NCBI RefSeq assembly: GCF_001653235.2
Contig: NC_035792.1
Location: forward strand, 3,100,001 to 3,164,000
Source of the DNA: Pochonia chlamydosporia 170
Taxonomy: Eukaryota > Ascomycota > Sordariomycetes > Hypocreales > Clavicipitaceae
Direction of reading: 5' to 3'
Length of the DNA stretch: 64,000 nt
Shown here one piece after another: positions 1-11,756 of the stretch. Position 1 is the first letter of the stretch. Each line of letters starts with the position of its first letter. A model generated the notes under the pieces. It saw nothing but the letters and a program-made list of their open reading frames with translations, was not told where the DNA came from and made no database searches. Made by a program: the position numbers and the translations under genes.

Positions 1-1916
1 TCGGTTGATGAGGTGTTCGACTCATATTATGCCACTCCCGGAATGAGCGGCTCTGATCAGCATGATCAGTACGGTGCACCTGTGAACCAAAGTCGCGGGT
101 CCCTCGACCAGTCGATGCGGCCAGCTGTAGAGCAGTCGCAGCCTGGAGCCCACGGCACGCCGAGATTGCATCACGCCAAATCGGAGGCCAATTTTCATGA
201 ACCACAAGCTGCTGTCTTTGAGATGGCTGGCGATATCCCCTCGATGCCTCCCGTACCACAAGTGCAGCCTTACCGGCCAGAATATGGCCAGGGTTATAGT
301 GCGTCGCCAGTGGGCTACGATCAACTGCCCCCGCGTGGCCCCAGTGCGCCGCCAGGACCGATCCACGACATGAGAGCCGGGGGCAACATGGGCATGTCTA
401 GGCACGGGACTGCGTCGTCCATACACACAACCTCAGACACTCTTCCTTCGCATCCTACGCCTGTTCGACCGGGATTAATGGCTAACTCGATGGTGAATAT
501 GAATGACCGACCTCCCCCTGTGCGGAACTATGGCGGTGTTCCACAACAGCAGCAACCTCAGCAGCAACCTCAGCAGCAACCTCAGCAATATGCCCAATCT
601 CTACCACCTCAACCACAACAGCAGCCGCAACATCAACAGCCTCCTCCGGCTCGAGGCGGATACCCGTCCAATGTGGAAATAGGACAAATCCAGGAGCCGG
701 TAACGCCGCAGGAGTTGGAGCGTCTACGGATGGTTATAAAGGTCAATGCCAACGATCAGGAATCAGCTTTGCGCCTAGCAAAAAGACTGATTGAAGCCGC
801 CGACGTTTTGGCGCCAAAGCTACCTGACCCCAAGCAACGGGCAAAGGCTCGTGAGCGATACCTAATGGACTCGCACAAGGTGCTAAAGAAGCTTTCCAAC
901 GCACAGAATTCAGAGGCCATGTTTGTTCTGGCAGATAGCCTCGGAAAGGGACTGTTTGGCAACGAGCCAGATAACAAGGAGGCTTTCACCCTGTACCAGT
1001 CTGCTGCAAAGGTGGGACATGCGGCTGCTGCGTACCGTACTGCAGTCTGTTGCGAGATTGGACATGAGGATGGCGGCGGCACGCGTAAAGACCCTCTAAA
1101 GGCGATGCAGTGGTACAAGCGCGCAGCAACACTTGGCGACCCTCCAGCCATGTACAAGGTTGGTATGATTCTCCTCAAGGGGCTGCTGGGTCAACCCAAG
1201 AATCCACGCGAAGCTGTGAGCTGGTTGAGACGCGCGGGAGAGAGGGCCGATGCGGAGAATCCCCATGCTCTCCATGAGCTTGGCCTACTCTACGAATCTG
1301 CTTCCGGAAACGACGCCATCATCCGAGACGAAAGCTATGCCCTGGAATTGTTCCAAAAGGCTGCGGATTTAGGCTACAAGTTCTCACAATATCGCTTGGG
1401 CTGTGCATTCGAGTATGGTGCATTGGGCTGTCCCATCGATCCAAGACAGTCCATCTACTGGTATTCACAGGCTGCTCAGCAGGAAGAGCACCAGTCAGAG
1501 CTGTCCCTTAGCGGATGGTACCTGACAGGGAGCCCAGGAGTTCTGGCCCAAAACGACACAGAGGCATATCTCTGGGCGAGAAAGGCGGCAGTGGCTGGTC
1601 TGGCAAAGGCAGAATACGCAATGGGATACTTTACAGAAGTGGGAATCGGTGTCGCTGCGAACTTGGAGGATGCCAAACGGTGGTACTGGAGAGCTGCTGG
1701 TATGCTTTCCGTTATACAATTCCCCTACGAAACAAGCATGCTATTTTCAACAGGTACTGACAATACGACTTTCTAGCCCAGGACTTCCCCAAGGCCAGAG
1801 ATCGCCTAGAAGACCTCAAACGTGCTGGCAAAGGCGGGCAATTCAAACCCCAGCAGCGTATTTCACGTAGTCGCATCGAGCGAGAACGACAAGAAGGAGA
1901 GTGTGTGGTAATGTGA
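1..1916 (+). CDS. skt5: Chitin synthase regulator Skt5/Chs4-like, Sel1-repeat protein (5' partial)
   Basis: join(<1..1699,1777..1916). The reading frame is open to the left window edge, so the start lies outside; 612 residues are visible. The N-terminal half is low-complexity, rich in Pro/Gln, with a Gln/Pro tract encoded at about 541-640. From about residue 290 a series of Sel1-type helical repeats follows (alternating A-x-x-L/Y-x-x-A-A motifs such as YQSAAKVGHAAAAY and WYKRAATLGDPPAMYKVG). A 77-nt intron (GTATGC..CTAG, branch TACTGAC) joins the last repeat to a basic tail ending in Cys-Val-Val-Met, a CaaX prenylation box. Sel1 repeats plus a C-terminal CaaX are the signature of Skt5/Chs4, the activator that recruits class III/IV chitin synthase to the plasma membrane at division sites. 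Family assignment is strong; which chitin synthase it serves cannot be read here. Confidence 0.9.
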
Positions 1917-2348
1917 GCAGATGACTAATGCTGCATCTTTCGACTGCATGGGCCAAAACAAATTTCATAAAAGGCATTGGGATTTGTTCAGGTGGGAGTT
2001 TTTGGTGTTGGAATTGTATTTTTAAAAGAAGTGACTTAGAGGCATCGGGGAGATATGGATCGTTGGTCATTGGATGATAGAGGTATGAAGGGCATTGATA
2101 TGAGGTATGATGCTTGTATGAAGTAGGTGGTGTATTAGTATGGGAATACATTACCATGATATTATGTGACTTTGAATGTGAGATGCGTGTGTTGATTACT
2201 ATGGGTGGATGTTTCTGACGTTGGATATGATTCGCAGACACTTGTTGGCTTACACACGAAAGATATCGTAGTGATGCGATAATCACTGACTTCCTTTTTT
2301 GATACAAATAACTGTCTATCGTACATGAAGCAAGTTTTCTACTTGTTC
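1917..2348. other. Intergenic, convergent 3' ends
   Basis: This lies between the stop codons of the converging Skt5-like and thioredoxin-like genes. It is AT-rich and must hold both 3' UTRs. I see no further gene or RNA. Confidence 0.6.
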
Positions 2349-3152
2349 TCATTTCTTGTTGCCGAATAAACCGCCAAATACAGATGATCCTGGTCCACCG
2401 TCGCCTCCGCCCCCACGGCCTCCATGTCGACGAGCCTCGTTCTGGATCCATTCAATCAAGAACTGCCGATCAGCAAGCTTCCGCCCATCAGTGACCTTTG
2501 TGGCTGTCTGGGCCTCGCCGGCATCAAAGCTGAGCAGCGTGGGGATAGAAGTGATCATGTAAGTCATGGCGAGGTTTTCAGAATAGGATGAGGAGGACAT
2601 GATGTCTGGGGAGTCGAACTCGACGGGTGCGAATGCCACGCCGCCGTCTGACTCGCCTGTGCCGGATTCAACGAGGGATTGGATCAGGGGCAGAACGGTG
2701 CGGCATGTTGGACACCATGATGCTGTCCAGAGGGTTAGGAGTGGAGTGCGGGATGAGGAGGATAGGGAGAGGTAGGTGTTGAAGGAGTCTGGGTTGCGAA
2801 TACTATGGTTTTGGCGGTGTTAGCTGATGGTGATCCTAGGCCGAGAAGATGGAATGGTGGTGAGGGGCAAAAGCTTTCTGTTCGGGAGCTTTCGTCTGGC
2901 ATATCAAGGTTTCCAATGTAGATCTGTTTCTGGAGATGAATGGACTTACGGGCTGAAGACTTGGTTCTTGGGCTGACGAGCAGGGGTTGTGGATTGGAAG
3001 GCTCGGCTTGACGATAAAGGTGTTTGCCGTTTATAATATTGAGGCCCCGTGACGGACGTCTTACGGGCAGCTAAAGCAGCTACCGCAGCCACAGGTTTGG
3101 CGCCGAGAAGAGCGGCGCGGGGGCCGGTGGTGTTGACGAAGATGGGGTGCAT
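2349..3152 (-). CDS. Mitochondrial thioredoxin-like protein with WCPTC active site
   Basis: complement(join(2349..2802,2950..3152)), 218 aa. Exon 1 encodes a Ser/Arg/Ala-rich, acid-poor N-terminus that looks like a mitochondrial presequence. The intron has donor GTAAGT and acceptor CATAG. Exon 2 carries the thioredoxin fold: a beta strand (TPLLTLWTASW), the redox pair Trp-Cys-Pro-Thr-Cys, then the conserved Ile-Pro (TSIPTLLSF) that packs against the active site. The extreme C-terminus is Gly-rich and lies outside the fold. The Cys-Pro-Thr-Cys pair replaces the classical Cys-Gly-Pro-Cys, so the redox potential may differ. The role is inferred as an organellar thiol oxidoreductase; the physiological substrate is unknown. 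The MFS transporter gene is divergent but 3.7 kb away. Confidence 0.85.
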
Positions 3153-4452
3153 GGCGAATTGGCCCCGTGGCTATCAGGTTAAATGTCTGGTCTGTTTGAA
3201 GGTATCCACGTCGCACGATGGAGGTTGGACGGATGGCGGGCAACGTGCCAGATGCTCGGTGACGTGACTGTTTGGTTGGACAGCTGTAGTTGAAGGTCAA
3301 ATCTGCATGCTTGCAGCTTTGTGGGGAGATTGCGGAGGCTTTGAAGCCTAAGGGTGGACAATCTGGCGAGCTGGGTCAGTGGCGGAGTCTCGCCGTGGAT
3401 TCAACGTTTGGCATGTGTGCCCGAGATGTGCTATGAGGTCATAACCGCCTTGGTGTAGTTTTCGTTGTCTCATCTCCGTATTTGACTGGCAGCTCCGATT
3501 TGAATTAGAACCTCGTGTGGTTACGTTATTGGCCTCGCATGTGCGGCGGAAAGTATTCCGGGTTGAGCGATGATAGCTTCATCACCAAGCTTTCTCGCCA
3601 AAGTGCCAAGCCCCTTTGAGTAACATCTGAGCGGATAAGCAGTCAGGGAGAAACTGCCATGTCAGCCGAACAGGCGACGGAGGGGAGATAATGAGCTTAA
3701 ACTCTGGGTACTTGAGTAGCGCCAGAGGGGGATTTGGAACAGGCTGACGATCATTTCAAGGCCGAACAAAAAGCCCATGAGTCGAGTGAGGCCATTTCCC
3801 GAAGATGCCATGTCTGTATGGCACGCAAAAACATGGAAGTAAAACAGCCCCCCATAAAGTTAATGCTGGGATGGTCGCCATCTCCGTCGGCTCCAGGATT
3901 GAAATTGAGGTGGCAAGCCTTTGCCCATCTACCCCACAGATTTCGCAGCGGTGTGAATGATCTTGACAGAGGATAAGACAGTGGCGTCAAATACAGTAGG
4001 ATACGCGATACCAAGCCAGTGTGGAGAGCAAGGAGCTGCAGATTTGGGCGGTGATATCCCAGTGCCTTTTTGATGCACCGGAAGGGATGGTCGCCAAACA
4101 ATACCACGTCACAAGTAAGCTAAAGGCCCATCCTTGCTGTCAATCGCGGCCAGTTTCTTCTCAGACACCAGGGGCTTTATGGAGGACGTCGTCATTGTGC
4201 ATTGCTGTCTCGTTCAATAATGTAAAGCCTCACCGAGGACTCGTATTTTCAACAATGGTTTGGCGGTTGTGGTATTGGAGGAGGCGTTTTTGTCCAAGGG
4301 ATTCGACTCGACAAGTACTGATTCATTGCAATTCGAATTTGAGTATGTTTCAAGAAAATGAACAAAACAATGCAAAACAAAGTGATGAGCGTCGAGTGGG
4401 GGGAGTTTTGAAAACAACCTTGATGTGAAGTTTCAACCTGGTCGTGTCAATA

Positions 4453-4499
4453 TTGACTTCAAATGTTGACTTCAAATGTTGACTTCAAATGTTGACTTC
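4453..4499. repeat. 13-bp tandem repeat, about 3.6 copies
   Basis: The unit TTGACTTCAAATG is repeated perfectly three times, followed by a partial fourth TTGACTTC. It contains the TTGAC core that recurs in the palindrome about 90 bp downstream. Confidence 0.95.
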
Positions 4500-4584
4500 T
4501 CATATCCGTTCCGGTGTCTGGCTAACCGATATTTTCTCGCCCAGCGGTTCATCGCGGCCGTGCTTCCAAATGTCAAGTCTGTGC

Positions 4585-4605
4585 TGTCAACATTGAATGT
4601 TGACA
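4585..4605. repeat. Perfect 10-bp palindrome with single-base centre
   Basis: TGTCAACATT, then G, then AATGTTGACA. The arms are exact reverse complements. It could be a binding site for a dimeric regulator or a relic of a repeat; no gene lies within 1.4 kb. Confidence 0.9.
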
Positions 4606-6282
4606 AGCCATAGATTTGTTGATTGCAATGTGTAGCGGCCGATTGCGGCAAGATTAGCGCATCGTTGCCCTCCACAAACACTATGACTCGCTGCATGTAG
4701 CCTCAGATCCAGATGTCCCAGCGCCTCAGTGATAGATCAGATCCAAGCAGACTGGACCACATATCTTGCTAGAGTCCTTTCCTCCTTGAGATCATCAACA
4801 GCGGTCAATTTGTGCAGTGTCATGGCTGGTGGCTTTTTCAGCCTACCATTGCGTCGCACATCCCCTTTGAAAGCGACAGTTATCAACGGGAAAAGCTAGG
4901 CCAAGTCGACAATTGAACAAGATGCCGTCATGGTTGCAAATTCCATAATTACCTCCAAGACCATAACTCGGCCATCTCTGTCGTAATGAGGCAATCAGTT
5001 CTGTCGCCATCCTTGCATCCGCATCCACCTGCACCCATCCGCCTGACCGCGTCAGAGGTTCACGGGGTTGGGAGCGACCAGACCCTATTATCTGAGAAGG
5101 CTGCGAGAGCACTCCAGATGTCAATCTAAAAACCCCCCCATTGCGGCGACGGTTCCTTGTCTATGGTATGGCGTCCAGCATGTGCCCTGCGTCACCGTTT
5201 CGTCTGATTGTGGTGGCGGCTTGCTCGGCATAGCCATCTGGGAACGCCGTCGCCTTCGTACTTTTTGATCATCATTTGATGTGATGGGGTGCATGCAGGG
5301 ATACTGTAGTTTATGTCGGTAGCGTCGCGAGTCGTATTAGTTGATTTGCTGTTGTCTGATGACACCAGACTCCATGGTCCGGCTCCATCTCGCCTTTCAG
5401 ACCGTACTTCAACCTTGTCCTAACACGACACGTATATTTCACCCGTTTTCATCGCCAACATATTCTCAACATCCCCCCTCCCCTCATTCCCTATTGCCCG
5501 TGCTCTCGATAGTCCAACTCTTCCGTACCCCCGTCCTTTGTCTTGGCTTACATGCCGAGAAGCCGTGGTGTTGGCCAGATCAACCAACTCGCCTGTTGTG
5601 GAATGCTTGGCTGCAGATGTTGAGCCGCATGGTCAGGACTCAAGACATCTAGTGCCTCGACCAACAAGCAGGGACAAGTAAGACGACAGCGTGGGACCTT
5701 GAACCATCACCGTTAGCCAAGACTGCTATTGTTTTGCCCACGGCAACATTTAAGCATTCCACATCCTCCATTTTCCGCGTCGCCGATACGACCTTTGTGT
5801 GTCTCACTAGGTTCTAAACTTGAACGCATCAGACAAAGATTCGACCCTTGAGGCTTCTAGACCGGGCAGGACTCTCGAGACTCAACCCTCGCGGACTCTG
5901 GGTAGCAAAACATACCTTGCTGCCACAACGTGATCTCTCATCCGCTGGGGCTCGTGGCTCATATGCATTGCAGTGCAGTGGGTGCATGGCCTTTGACTTT
6001 GTCCCCCAACTGGCTGCCTGCGCTCCGACCATCCGCAACAGCCGTACTGGCGCAACATCCGCTGAATACATATCCAGGTAGATAGACGTTGAGTCTAATC
6101 TAGATTTGCATCAACATCATCACCGTCTCCTCTCCCGACAGAAAACATCGCCTTTCCAGGGCGGGAATCAGTTTCAAGTCGGAGACGAGGCCATTGAATC
6201 CAAATTTCCCCTCGGCAGGGTTGGACTTGCGCCCGGTAAGAATCGCTCCTTCCCAAGTTTAAAGTTGCATCCACCATCTACG

Positions 6283-6305
6283 ATTTGCCATTTGCCATTT
6301 GCCAT
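6283..6305. repeat. 7-bp tandem repeat (ATTTGCC)n
   Basis: Three perfect copies of ATTTGCC plus AT, in the upstream region of the MFS gene. Probably a simple-sequence expansion. Confidence 0.85.
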
Positions 6306-6814
6306 CTACCATCTTGTTTAACTTCACTGCCACCTTCTCTCCTTTTCGCTGCACAATCACCTCTAGAGACATGTCCGGACTATGGTCTGACCTGTGGTCT
6401 CACCCGCGGTCTCACCTGTCTCCAAATATGTCAACAACGCCAAGCACCAGACCCTCTTCCATCTCAGTCACAGAGGAAGACTCCCACAGTCGCCATCCCT
6501 AAGACGTCAACCACCGGATCTCGTCGCCGTTCACGCCGCTCTCACGTACCTCATACTTTGCGCCTTCAAAACGTCTTTCCTTTCCTTCAGCTACCTATGT
6601 CTCCGCCTTCTCACAGCCTCATGTTCTCCTGATAGACTGTTTTGCGCTGTTCCCGTTTTGTTGTTGCTTTAATCCCCAAATCTAGTTTACCAAACCTTTG
6701 CTTTCATCTCCTCCGCCCATTGACTTCGAGCTCGGCTCAAACCCCTTTCATGTCGCAAATGCAGCACAACGCATAATACTTCGCCTCCAACTATAACACT
6801 CATCTTGCCTCGGC

Positions 6815-6820
6815 TATAAA
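6815..6820 (+). promoter_or_regulatory. TATA-like element of the MFS transporter gene
   Basis: TATAAA lies about 75 nt before the ATG at 6896, in a context otherwise rich in pyrimidines. A second ATATAAA sits at about 6875. Fungal TATA boxes usually lie 40-120 nt before the transcription start, so either may belong to the transporter, or neither. Confidence 0.3.
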
Positions 6821-6895
6821 GCTTACATTTGTCCCAGCGTCCCGCTCGCCGCAAGGCGTCTCCGCCAGTCCTGGATATAAACCCTTCGCCACATT

Positions 6896-9533
6896 ATGTC
6901 GTCTACCTCGGAAGACGCAAAGGCGACAGCCTACCCTTGGAAGCTGGGCCGGTTATTTAGAGGAAGAGCCAACGATGGTAGCGGACAAGAGACCCAAGCA
7001 CCCGGACACTCAAAATGGAGCTTCGGTGTGCTCAACGATAAACAGACCGTCGAGGTTCCAGGTAAAGAATCCTTGTCTCTTCCTCCCGAAAGGTTCCTTC
7101 ATCACGACGACTGCTGACGCACAATTCTAGGTTCTGTATTACTTCTGGCTGCTAACCGCAATGAACCTCTTGGTCTGCGTACTGTGCATGCCAGGACGTC
7201 TCATTCATCTATTCCAACGGGCTTTCCCGTTGATATGCCATTAACCCCAGGAGGCTCTCGTCCTCGTCCCGATACACAAACCCCCCCCTCTGGCTCCCAA
7301 CGGCCTGATCCCGTTGAAGAAAAGGCCGTTGAAGACAAGAAGAAAACACAGGACGGTGCCATCATTCTCGACCCTCAACCCGAAGACTCGGCCAACGATC
7401 CATTGAACTGGCCTAACTGGCGTCGAGACACTGCATTGTTGTCCCTCGGATTTTATTGCATGATTGGCGGTGGTATTACATCCATCATGGCCGCAGGGTT
7501 CACCGACATTGCTCATGATTTGGATGTCGAAGTCGAGACTGTGTCTCTCACGGTCGGTCTATATATGATGGGCCTTGGCGTAGGCTCAGTTCTGGCCTCT
7601 CCGACCGCCATTCTGTTCGGCAAACGGCCTGTATATCTTGCTAGTGTCATTATCTTCATTGGAACATGTGTTTGGTGTGGCTACTCTCCGAGCTTTTCTT
7701 CTCTGCTCGCGGCCAGAGTGTTCCAAGGCATAGCCGTCAGCCCCGTGGAATGTCTTCCCTCCGCAACGATTGCGGAAATTTTCTTTCTCCACGAACGAGC
7801 CTATCGCATCGGAATCTACACTCTTTTGCTTCTTGGCGGCAAGAATTTGATTCCCTTGGTCAGCGCTGCCATCATTGGCGCGTACGGATGGCGCTGGGTA
7901 TTTTTGTCCGTTCACCCTCTCACAGTTATCGCTTCTTTTCTTTCGTACCTTGCAAATGTCCCAAATTACCTTTACTAACCGGTCCTACAGCATCGTTGCC
8001 ATGGTAGCTGGACTAGGCTTTGTCCTTCTTTTCCTTTTCGTTCCCGAAACATTCTGGGATCGTACACCAACGCGGAAACCATCAAATCGGCCTAGTTTCC
8101 TCCGCCGCCTTTCTTCACGTAGGAACATACCAGTACCTCGTCTATCGTCCCAGTCCGCAAGGACTCCAAAGACCCCTGAGCGGCCGCATTCACCCGGCGC
8201 GGCAACCCGCCAAAGGGAGCTCCATGTCGGATTTGTTCCCGAGACGCCTGGAGCGGCCGACTCTCATCGTGATGGCGAAGGCGATAAGACGACCAACGTC
8301 GATGCTCCTCCGGCGGCACATCTGCAACCTGTCTCCTCTGGCCATCATGTTGCGTTCGCCACATCTGGTGATGCCGAAAAGCAGGATGTCTCGCCGCGCG
8401 CAGAATCAACAGGCAATATGCGAGGCGAGACGCCTTCCATTGTCGTATCACCATCTGGTGAGAAATCGAAAGAAGTCCCCAAGACAGAACCTGACCATCT
8501 CGATACAAATGTACCCGTTGTACACGTACCTGATGAGCACCATGTTCTGGACGGGACTAGCTCTATACACAGTCCAGTTCGGTCACCGAGATCCAACCTT
8601 CGACAATCTCACAGCGGGCCGGGCGGGCATTCGCCATACCTTCAGAGTGTCACGGGCAGCGATGCTAATGTGGATTACTTCTCTCATGGGCCAAATTTCG
8701 ATAATGAGAGAATTCCCGCGTCAGCGCTCCGGGGCCCTCCTAGAATCCAGGCTTACACGCATAACTTGCGACAGCAACCTGCCAAGACATTCACGCAGCA
8801 GCTTAAACCATACCACGGGCGGCTCAACAGCGACAAATGGATCAAGGTTATGATCCGGCCATTCATCCTGTACGCATATCCGGCCGTCCTATGGTCTGCT
8901 GCGGTATACGCCTGCTCGATTGGTTGGTTAATCGTCATCTCTGAGACCATGGCTGTCATCTACCGAGACCCAACAAGTTACAACTTCGATGCGCTCCAAA
9001 CCGGTCTTGTGTATGTCTCCCCATTTGTCGGCGGTGTCCTTGGTACTGGTGTAGCAGGGAAGATTAGTGACCTGATTGTTCGAGCTATGGCGCGTCGTAA
9101 TGGTGGTTTGTACGAACCCGAGTTTCGACTGGTTATGGCAATCCCTATCATGCTTACGACCTGTATTGGACTGATTGGATTTGGCTGGTCTGCTCAAGAA
9201 AAGGATCATTGGATGGTTCCAACCGCATTTTTTGGCATTCTTTCGTTTGGTTGTTCCCTAGGTTCCACCACTGCTATCACGTTTTGCGTTGATAGCTATC
9301 GTCAGTACGCTGGAGAGGCACTTGTGACACTCAACTTCTCCAAGAACGTCTTGCACGGCCTTGTTTTTAGTTTGTTTGTTTCTCACTGGATGGCCAAAGA
9401 CGGACCAAAACAAGTGTATATGTGGTTGGGCATCATTCAGCTTCTACTTCAACTCACCACGATCCCCTTGTTCATCTACGGTAAGAGAGCCCGTATGTGG
9501 ACGACAAGGATGAACCTTATGGAGAAGTTTTAA
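6896..9533 (+). CDS. MFS transporter, HOL1-like DHA1 family, with very long central loop
   Basis: join(6896..7061,7131..7905,7991..9533), 827 aa. A cytoplasmic N-tail of about 140 residues ends in DPLNWPNWRRD, a signature preceding TM1 in fungal DHA1 drug/polyamine transporters. Six hydrophobic segments follow, ending in GWRWVFFIVAMVAG and the loop motif VPETFWDR. A Ser/Pro/His-rich hydrophilic loop of about 255 residues (about 341-595) precedes TM7-12. A long central loop is typical of HOL1-type transporters, which move polyamines and cations across the plasma membrane in yeast. Intron 1 has GTAAAG..CTAG. Intron 2 uses a weak donor (GTCCGT) but joins the conserved WVFF-IVAMVAG helix in frame, with branch CTAAC. 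Substrate is inferred only from family resemblance. Confidence 0.88.
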
Positions 9534-10198
9534 CCGAAATACCGTGTTGGCGTGGGTTATTTGAAGGTTGTGCAATTGGCAGCATTACACGACATTATTT
9601 ATGGGAGTATTATTCAACGTGGCGGCATCTTTATAGAAGGGGCCGATCCTACGGCTTCTAAGTGTTCATAGCAGGATTTTTTTTTTCCCGGCCTGCTGGA
9701 GTTGGGTTGGATATTACGTGCGTTCATCAGGTTACTGCATGGGAGTTATTCCTATAGGGCATCTTGTTTGTTCTAGTAGAACCATTTGGTGTTGCAGGCT
9801 GCATGGGGAACTGCATACTACATTTCGATAGATCAGACGCCGACTATGGCACCACGACATAACATGTGAATATTATTTATTGAGAAAATGTCGTATCTTA
9901 CACATTGTATAAACTTGATTGCCAAACGACGTCGTGGAGTTATTGATGTAGGCTTCGTTGGTCGATTGGCTGTGGAATGCCCCACCAGTGTCAACCGCAT
10001 TTTGTCTCTCATCAAAACCTTGGATTAACCTTCAACTTAAAACATACATTGCAATACAGTTTCTCGAGTTTTGACCCTTACCATAACTACAAGAAGGTGC
10101 CTGCTTGCAAATCACACCGCACCAGTTGCCTCCTGTAACCCCCAAGGCAAATTTTCACCAATCCAGCAACCAAAGCAGCTCAACTTGAAAATCTCACA
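9534..10198. other. Intergenic, MFS 3' region and elp6 promoter
   Basis: No coding signal is visible. It contains an AT-rich stretch including a T-run near 9677 and the region upstream of elp6. Nothing else is recognised. Confidence 0.5.
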
Positions 10199-11106
10199 AT
10201 GGCCTCCGCGGCATCAACGAAAGTCCCACCGCTACTAGAGCCTTACCTCAGACTGCCGCCAGAAGCTTCTCTCGTAGTTCTTACCAGTGTTCTAGGCGCC
10301 AGTGCAAACTGGCTAGTCCTACGGTGGGTATACAGTTTGCTCAAGAATGGACAGAAAGATGGGGGGACAGAGGATACGGCGGTGGTGCTGTGCAGCTTTT
10401 TGAGAGATGGAGCATTTTGGAGAGAAGGCGCCAGTAAGATGGTATGTTGTTCCTTTCTCGAACTTATCTGCATCTAGCGTGATACTGATCTCTACAGGGA
10501 CTTGATCTAGATGCCTTGAACAGAAGCAAGAGGTACGTCTGTGTCGACGGCCTGACGGGCTTATACGCACCCAGCGATGAACGCACCAGTTCAAGCAAAG
10601 ACCATGTGCTACGTGGTGGGAAGATAGACGACGTGAAGAGGGGGGTCGACAAAGCTATCGCGGAGGTTTCGAAAGAGAAAAAGGTTGTCCTCCTGATGGA
10701 CGGTATGGATGCGTGGTTGGCAATGGGGGGCGTTGGTTCGCTTGGCGCAGTGAATGTTTTGAATTCATGGAGAGAGGTGAGTTTTTACATGTGGTGAGTT
10801 TGGAAGATTTGCTGATTTTGGCAGAGGGTTCATGCTACGATTGCGATTGTGGCGGCTGATGATGCGCTGGTGCACACGCAGCACACAACGTTGGAAAGGG
10901 ATCACGCGGCGTTTACGTTGGGTCTTGCGCATGAGGCGAGGATGGTTATGGCGTTGAGGTTGTTGGATACAGGGACGGCGAGGGATGTGAGTGGTGTGGT
11001 GAGGGTGACAGGGGGTGGGAAGGCGGATGGGGAGGTGGGTGATGGGGAGTATTTGTATTTTGTGGGTGGTGATGGTGCTGTGAGGGTTTTTGAGAGGGGG
11101 ACGTGA
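10199..11106 (+). CDS. elp6: Elongator complex subunit 6
   Basis: join(10199..10441,10498..10776,10825..11106), 267 aa, all introns phase 0 (GTATGT..CAG and GTGAGT..CAG). The protein shows the RecA-like fold of the Elp4/5/6 subcomplex without a Walker A motif: an N-terminal helix (LEPYLRLPPEASLVVLT), an LVLRWVYSLL strand-helix, VVLCSFLRDGAFWREGASKMGLDLD, a central strand KKVVLLMDGMDAWLA and TIAIVAADDALVH. Elp6 with Elp4 and Elp5 forms a hexameric ring that binds tRNA and supports Elongator's wobble-uridine (cm5U34) modification. Its length is close to yeast Elp6 (273 aa). It converges on the eL37 gene. Confidence 0.85.
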
Positions 11107-11756
11107 TGTTGTTTGTGAGTTTGGGAGGGACTGGCGTTTATGGATTGAATAGATGGGTTTGGATTTTGACTACATTGGGGTTGGTGGGATTGAGGTTGGG
11201 ATGAGTTGGATAGGTGAAGTTGTAGATGAGGTCTACGGTTGTAGGAATGCAACTGGTTTGATGTAGAAGTGTAGCCGTGTTTGCGTCACGGATTTGAGCT
11301 TCCACTTGCTTGGTTGTAATGACGGCATCTAGCATGAAATACCTTCCATGAAATGCTGCATCTCCCAACTCCATCTGTGAGCCATCCAGTCAACTTCAAG
11401 CACCTATCACACGATAGCGCTTCCAAGAACACACAGCTTGTTCAATGTCAAACACTTCACCACTTTGACCCTAATCAACCCACCTACACCTCAGCACCAA
11501 GATCAGCAACATCAGCAAACACCAAATTACAAAATCCTTTATATTTAGTTCTCAAAGGGCAAGCAGGCATCCCTGCCAAACACGTTTCAAAAAACACCGT
11601 GTCCATGCTCCGCCACCTTATGAAAAGTCCCTTCCCCCAAACCCAGCACGAAAAGTCCATTCGAATCCATTCCGTACCCAGCTCCCTCACAACCCCTCAA
11701 GCGTTCATGTCGTTTTTTTGCCGTCTTTCCCAATATCATTTCCCTCCCGTCAAAAT
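11107..11756. other. Intergenic, convergent 3' ends of elp6 and rpl37
   Basis: Between the two stop codons I see only noncoding sequence. A 162-codon open frame on the plus strand runs through it and over the last rpl37 exon, but it has no recognisable domain. Confidence 0.5.

Larger units (their letters stand above)
3153..6895. other. Long intergenic region between divergent genes
   Basis: This 3.7-kb stretch between the thioredoxin-like gene and the MFS gene has no supportable coding region; all open frames are short and match nothing I recognise. It holds a 13-bp tandem repeat (4453-4499), a perfect palindrome (4585-4605) and a 7-bp repeat (6283-6305). From about 6.25 kb it becomes pyrimidine-rich, as expected of the promoter and leader of the MFS gene. 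Confidence 0.55.
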
